Notes under the pieces: model-generated | Databases searched by the model: none | Told to the model about the DNA's origin: nothing | The model's input: only the letters and a program-made list of their open reading frames with translations | In this document: positions 60,133-64,000 of the stretch, piece by piece | Numbering within the stretch: the first letter of the stretch is position 1 | How the letters are laid out: each line of letters begins with the position of its first letter | From: Intrasporangiaceae bacterium URHB0013 | Lineage (GTDB): Bacteria > Actinomycetota > Actinomycetes > Actinomycetales > Dermatophilaceae | Assembly: GCA_000620545.1 (NCBI GenBank) | Contig: JIBA01000012.1 | Coordinates: 496,001-560,000, forward strand | Length of the DNA stretch: 64,000 nucleotides | Reading direction: 5' to 3' | Translations under genes and position numbers: made by a program

Positions 60133-60527
60133 GCGCTGACCGCGGGACATTCGTCCGCAGAGGGGTTGTGAGTCGTCCACCAAGATCGACTACCCCCGAT
60201 GCTCGTCGACACAGAGAAGATGCGCCGGTTTGCGGACGAGCCCCGGGAGCCGATGGACGGACCGTCCTGCGGCGCCCCGATGACTCAAGGGGTGGACCAC
60301 CGCCGGGCAGGCGGGGATAGGCACGGCTCGCTCGACGAGCTGCCAAGGGAGCAGAGGGCTAGACAGTTGGCCGTGGACCTTCAACCTTTGAGGGCTCTTC
60401 ACAATCGAGACCAGAGGCTTCAGACCACGCCTACACCATCGATTGTGAAGAGCCGGCAAAGCCGTATGATGATTGGGGTGCGATCGCCAGGTTTGATCTG
60501 ATTATTCCGCGATATGCGAGGTGAGCA
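60133..60527. other. 395-bp intergenic region in the element
   Basis: No convincing gene. It contains a 16-bp perfect inverted repeat (60393-60408 and 60439-60454) and ends with GAGGTGAG, the ribosome site of the next gene. Confidence 0.55.
60393..60454. repeat. Perfect 16-bp inverted repeat with 30-bp spacer
   Basis: GGCTCTTCACAATCGA (60393-60408) and TCGATTGTGAAGAGCC (60439-60454) are exact reverse complements, separated by 30 bp. It lies between the AlbA_2 protein gene and the HExxH gene, 73 bp before the latter's start. Not an ordinary terminator because the spacer is long. Confidence 0.85.
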
Positions 60528-61673
60528 ATGGAGTCGTTGGCCGATTCGCGTAATCGATTCTTCCATGAGGCAAAGCAGCGCCGCTGTGAAAACCCGTGGA
60601 TCGTGGAAATGACCATTCGCGGCACACAGGTTGATGAGCAATCAATAGAATGGCGCAAGGTCCGCGCCTGGGACCCGTGCGCACCTACCGCGCATGCGAA
60701 CTGCCCCGAACTTCACGAGCGGGTCCTTGAGGTCAAGGGCCTCGTCGTGAACCCCAGTTGGCGCGCACGGGTAGATACAATCTACGCTGGCCGCGGCCGA
60801 TTCGAGGATATGACCGCCTCCTCACTCAAGCATCGTAAGGGAGGAACGGTCTACATAAGCTTTGCCTATTCTGACGCGACAGTTGCGGCATTGATTACAC
60901 TCGGCGACTTCGTTCAATTCGTAGACCGCGCCAAGATCGACGCACGCCTTGGGGCGAGGTCGGAGGCGTTACGGGACGGAATGCTCGCGGCCTTTGCCCG
61001 ATTGGCGAGGGGCGACCGAGAAGGCTCTCGGATATTCATGGCACCGTCACATGTGATCTCGCTAGCGATGAGGACCACTCAATGGGCGGAGCTCTTCATC
61101 ATTGCTCATGAGTTGGCGCACCTGATTATGAAGGACTCGACTCAGAAGCCGGACAAGTTGGTCTTGCAGGAAGTCGACGCTCTTCTAGCTGAGCCTAGCG
61201 TCGCCGTAGAGATTCAGGGATTGAGTGAATCCCAGAAGGCGGAGGTGCGGGCCGATGTACTGTCCTTGCTGATCGTCGCGGGCGAGGACGCGGGCGATGC
61301 CACGCTAACGACGGAGATGCAGGCGATCGACGGAGCAACGCTGGCGCTTCTTGGTGTGGGGATCGTTGACGCCGACTGGAGTGGCGCGGGGGATCACCCT
61401 TCCACCCTCACCCGACTTGCGGTAATTTCACGCATTGCGGCTCGTCGCATCCTTTCTCGAAGCGAATTGACGCTGGACCAACGAGAAGAACTCGTCCGCA
61501 GCGTAGTGCTGAAGTTGGTCTACGCAGCGTGGCTATCCGGGGTTCGGATCGACCAGGCGCACACCCAGAAAGCCGACGTATGGAGGAACGTGGTGGCAGA
61601 TTTTGCTGCAGGAGCTGCTGCCTTACTGGTTGAAAACGAACTTGAGTCCCAGCCCCTGTTCGTCTTAGCGTGA
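60528..61673 (+). CDS. Putative zinc metallopeptidase (HExxH), island protein of unknown role
   Basis: 381 residues; GAGGTGAG precedes the ATG. IIAHELAHLIM contains H194-E195-x-x-H198, and KAEVRADVLSL downstream has the E-x-x-A-D pattern that supplies the third zinc ligand in many such peptidases. The N-terminal 110 residues match nothing I recognise. Lower GC and weaker codon bias than the chromosomal genes. No signal or membrane segment, so cytosolic. Possible roles include cleavage of a regulator, as in ImmA/IrrE-type peptidases, but no substrate gene is adjacent. Confidence 0.78.
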   Translation: MESLADSRNRFFHEAKQRRCENPWIVEMTIRGTQVDEQSIEWRKVRAWDPCAPTAHANCPELHERVLEVKGLVVNPSWRARVDTIYAGRGRFEDMTASSLKHRKGGTVYISFAYSDATVAALITLGDFVQFVDRAKIDARLGARSEALRDGMLAAFARLARGDREGSRIFMAPSHVISLAMRTTQWAELFIIAHELAHLIMKDSTQKPDKLVLQEVDALLAEPSVAVEIQGLSESQKAEVRADVLSLLIVAGEDAGDATLTTEMQAIDGATLALLGVGIVDADWSGAGDHPSTLTRLAVISRIAARRILSRSELTLDQREELVRSVVLKLVYAAWLSGVRIDQAHTQKADVWRNVVADFAAGAAALLVENELESQPLFVLA

Positions 61674-61880
61674 GCAATCGGTCCAGCGTTGCGCTGAACG
61701 TTGGTCCGGGTGCCGTTTCGACCGACGCCGGGGGCCCTCTAGGAGAAGCGCAGATCGCAACTCCCCGCTCAAGCCTCTACGAGGCACGACCTGCGGCCCA
61801 GAAAGCGCGCCTTAGCCGCGGCGACGCGCCGCGAGGTTGGCTCTGTCGCTGCCCCACACTGGGCGGTGTGGGCGACCGGG

Positions 61881-63257
61881 TTACAGGGCGATCGAGGGGA
61901 CCGCAAATTGCCGGTCCTGCGAGCGCATGATCTCTGCGGGCAGCACACGGGCAGTGTGGGCAGCGGCTCTCTGCGCCGCCCAGGTGTTCTCGTGAAGGTG
62001 CGGCAGGTCGTGAGTCGTGGCCTCGACCATGCGTCCTCCGAGCCTTGCGCTCAGGCGCGACGGATCACCCTTGGCGTGCCGGGCGTGGATAAAGAGGGCG
62101 CCCGCGTTATGCAGCCGAGAAGCCGATGCCGTGACCAGCGTCGTCAGCCAGGCAACGTCGCTAGCTCCACGCAGGAGCGCCTCATAGACAGCCGAAATAG
62201 TGTCGGGCTCAGGCCCTGCGGTTCCCGTGATGCCGCTGAGAGCGGCGTAGAGGCGACGAGAGGTCTCAACGTATACCCGGGACGGCGGCATACCGGTGGA
62301 CGTCTGCTTCCAGGCGTCGGCGGCGCTCTGAAGCGCCAAGGCCGCCGTGCGTAATTCCTTCCGAGACTCCGAGTGATCGGCGTCTCCGGTCGGGGCACTC
62401 AGCACCGCATCCAGGGCCGCGTAGAGGTGAACGCCTTGGCGGTTGATGTCTTGGAGCACGGCAACGCTCGGCACGGCGTCACGTAGTTCGTCTCGGGCGG
62501 CGGTGGCCCACTCGTGCAGGGAGCCCTCGAGTTCTGCGCCAGGTGCGTTCGGCGCGTGACCGGGCGCTGCGATCGCTGGGTTCTGGAGGCCGCGGAGTGG
62601 GGAAGGGTCGGGCAACATCGACGCTGCTGTGGCTGCGTATCGGGCGATCAGCAGCGGTCGGTCTGCAGCAATTGGGTCGCAGAGGGCGAGCGTTCGCCTG
62701 GCGGCTTTCGCGGTGATGGATAGCGTTTGCGTGGCGAGTGAGAGGGCCGACTGAGTCTGCAGCCCGGGCGCGCTCGGGTGGAGCCGGTGGAGGACCAGGA
62801 GGTCGTTGAGCGCGCCGAGCGTGCAGGAGAGGCGGGCGATCGGGTGTGTGTCGTCCGTCGAGGCTGGCCGGAGGTCGCGACGGACTGTGGCCTCGCTGCG
62901 CGGGATGCGGTAGCCGTTGCTTGTGGGGGCGGCCAGGAGTGCGCCGGCCCAGATTCGGTTCCTCACGACGTTCTCGCTGGTGCCGAGTAGTCGTGCCGCT
63001 TCCTTGATGGAGAAGTCCGGTCGGTCATCCACGGGCTGAAGCGGCTGCGGGTAGTCACGCAGCACCTGATGCAGTTCGGCGGCGTCCTTGTCGTTGGAGA
63101 GCCGGCCGGTGACTGCCCCATCGAGCTCGTGAAGCAGGCGGTAGACGGTCTGGTCGAACGCCTCCCACTGTTGTCGCGAGATCGGGGCGTCGGTCTGCTG
63201 GAGCTCGACGAGGGCGCGTCGGGCCCGGTCGATCAGGTCCGTCGCGGTCGTCGCCAT
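61881..63257 (-). CDS. Unknown element protein with excisionase/MerR-type helix-turn-helix
   Basis: 458 residues. Residues about 80-130 look like an excisionase-type DNA-binding domain (DFSIKEAARLLGTSENVVRN, then RIWAGALLAAPTSNGYRIPR). The rest is Ala- and Leu-rich and predicted helical, with no motif recognised. Overlaps the start region of the preceding gene by one base, so it is the last of at least three co-transcribed minus-strand genes. Possibly a regulator or replication accessory protein of the element; function not assignable. Confidence 0.7.
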   Translation of the reverse strand: MATTATDLIDRARRALVELQQTDAPISRQQWEAFDQTVYRLLHELDGAVTGRLSNDKDAAELHQVLRDYPQPLQPVDDRPDFSIKEAARLLGTSENVVRNRIWAGALLAAPTSNGYRIPRSEATVRRDLRPASTDDTHPIARLSCTLGALNDLLVLHRLHPSAPGLQTQSALSLATQTLSITAKAARRTLALCDPIAADRPLLIARYAATAASMLPDPSPLRGLQNPAIAAPGHAPNAPGAELEGSLHEWATAARDELRDAVPSVAVLQDINRQGVHLYAALDAVLSAPTGDADHSESRKELRTAALALQSAADAWKQTSTGMPPSRVYVETSRRLYAALSGITGTAGPEPDTISAVYEALLRGASDVAWLTTLVTASASRLHNAGALFIHARHAKGDPSRLSARLGGRMVEATTHDLPHLHENTWAAQRAAAHTARVLPAEIMRSQDRQFAVPSIAL

Positions 63258-63598
63258 CAGGAGCCAGCCTTCGGCTCGGCCGGCCGACCGATCTCGAGTG
63301 TGTGGGCGTTGGTCGAGAGGTCAGCGATGTGGGCGCGCCAGAAGGGAAGGTCCAGCGGGGCCTCCGCGCCGGACACCTGGTCGAGAGCGTCAAGGGCTGC
63401 GGTGAAGTGCTCGTGAATTGCAGAGACCTGGACGGGCAACGCCACGGGCATCGGGTTGATAGCGGCGGCCAGGAGGCGGACCGTGCCGGCCATGGCTGAC
63501 CAAGGGTCCAGCGGGTTGCCCTCGGCACGCGCCTCGGCTTGGTCTGCAGCGCAATGCAGCTCAGCGGAAGCGCGATCGAGAAGGATGGTCAAGGACAT
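63257..63598 (-). CDS. Small helical element protein, unknown function
   Basis: 113 residues (SLTILLDRASAELHCAADQA, FWRAHIADLSTNAHTLEIG). Mostly helical, no known domain. It overlaps the start of the 458-residue gene by one base and follows the next gene by 21 bp, so the three form one transcription unit. Confidence 0.65.
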   Translation of the reverse strand: MSLTILLDRASAELHCAADQAEARAEGNPLDPWSAMAGTVRLLAAAINPMPVALPVQVSAIHEHFTAALDALDQVSGAEAPLDLPFWRAHIADLSTNAHTLEIGRPAEPKAGS

Positions 63599-63619
63599 AG
63601 AAACAGCGGCCCTTCTGGC

Positions 63620-63997
63620 TCAGATGAGCGACGGCGTGGCCGGTGAGCGCCACATGCAGGAATGAGCGGTGGGTTGCTCGCGCATCGCGTGCTCGAGCGC
63701 CTTCACATAGGTGTCGCGGGGGTTCCAGCCGTGCCGGGTCATCTCGACGGCTGAGTCGCGTAGGAGCTCGCGGCGCTCCGTGGACGGCAGCTGAGAGGCC
63801 AGCGCGGTGACGAGCTCGACGGCGTCGCGGATCGGGTCGTCTGCTTTGTAGAGCAGGGCTCGGATGATGTCTCGTCCGGGAACGATCGTGTTGGGGACGT
63901 CGTCGCTGGTCGCTTGCGACGGCGCCGCCAGGAGGTCTCGAAGGCCGTGGGGGCCGTGGGTGGCGAGCCAGTCCGCCGGGTCGATGCTGGGCGGCAT
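63620..63997 (-). CDS. Element protein of unknown function, start near window edge
   Basis: 125 residues from ATG 63997 if this is the true start; the window ends 3 bp later, so a longer N-terminus cannot be ruled out. Recognisable stretches are IDPADWLATHGPHGLRDLLA, VPGRDIIRALLYKADDPIRD and VELVTALASQLPSTERREL, none of which I can place in a family. Same unit as the two genes downstream. Confidence 0.6.
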   Translation of the reverse strand: MPPSIDPADWLATHGPHGLRDLLAAPSQATSDDVPNTIVPGRDIIRALLYKADDPIRDAVELVTALASQLPSTERRELLRDSAVEMTRHGWNPRDTYVKALEHAMREQPTAHSCMWRSPATPSLI

Positions 63998-64000
63998 ACG

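Larger units (their letters stand above)
55990..64000. mobile_element. Integrated element at tRNA-Phe (left end; right end outside window)
   Basis: Begins at the tRNA-Phe fragment and contains integrase, excisionase-like gene, lsr2, a decayed AAA ATPase, an AlbA_2 ATP-binding protein, an HExxH protein and three minus-strand genes of unknown function. Base composition from about 58.1 to 61.7 kb is visibly lower in GC and codon third positions are less biased than in the chromosomal part. No phage structural or conjugation genes are inside the window, so phage, ICE or satellite cannot be decided. Confidence 0.75.

Overview
The window is high-GC DNA with tightly packed genes, GTG/TTG starts, translationally coupled ATGA/GTGA overlaps and an Lsr2 gene, so it comes from an actinobacterium. 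The gene families would fit Micrococcales, perhaps Intrasporangiaceae, but that family-level guess is an inference. Nearly all of the window looks chromosomal; from about 56.0 kb to the right edge it is an integrated element of slightly lower GC.

1-12.7 kb (all minus strand) is a peptidoglycan amino-sugar salvage locus. In transcription order it holds NagZ (GH3), NamZ (DUF1343 exo-muramidase), a secreted penicillin-binding/beta-lactamase-fold hydrolase, a MurR/RpiR regulator, MurQ etherase, an ABC sugar importer (lipoprotein and two permeases), a BadF-family sugar kinase and a GH13 enzyme running off the left edge. It matches the logic of the Bacillus murQ-murR-murP-amiE-nagZ-namZ locus, with an ABC importer plus kinase in place of the PTS. 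Promoters are visible before nagZ and murQ, and the nagZ promoter is covered by an inverted repeat that is a good MurR operator candidate.

12.7-27.6 kb holds an ATP-dependent DNA ligase, an alpha/beta hydrolase bracketed by two inverted arrays of the same 32-bp tandem repeat, a five-gene acyl-CoA/SDR operon, an F420-type nitroreductase-fold protein, two adjacent orphan sensor histidine kinases and two membrane proteins.

27.6-35.1 kb is a divergent cluster. A CDP-alcohol phosphotransferase and an LtaS-like sulfatase-fold membrane enzyme run leftward. A dehydrogenase, a 6-pyruvoyl-tetrahydropterin-synthase-like protein lacking the catalytic residues, a GT4 glycosyltransferase, a YbhN-type membrane protein, a RibD-type reductase and a GTP cyclohydrolase II run rightward. 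This is the best candidate here for an undescribed biosynthetic system.

35.1-46.8 kb holds an EEP-family phosphatase/nuclease, a nucleotidyltransferase-fold protein, a large secreted subtilisin-like protease, two glycoside hydrolases (MGH1/GH63-like and GH15) and an MFS exporter.

47.2-53.8 kb is a complete actinobacterial gas-vesicle operon in the order [small protein]-Y-Z-A-F-G-O-J-L-S-K. Its first two large proteins carry long, highly acidic repetitive tails, and a SigB/SigF-type promoter lies upstream. A secreted BNR-type protein follows.

At 55.99 kb the 3' half of a tRNA-Phe gene (without its 5' half) marks an attachment site. To its right lie a tyrosine integrase, an excisionase-like protein, Lsr2, a truncated AAA ATPase, an AlbA_2 ATP-binding protein, an HExxH putative metallopeptidase and three minus-strand genes of unknown function. 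The element continues past the window.
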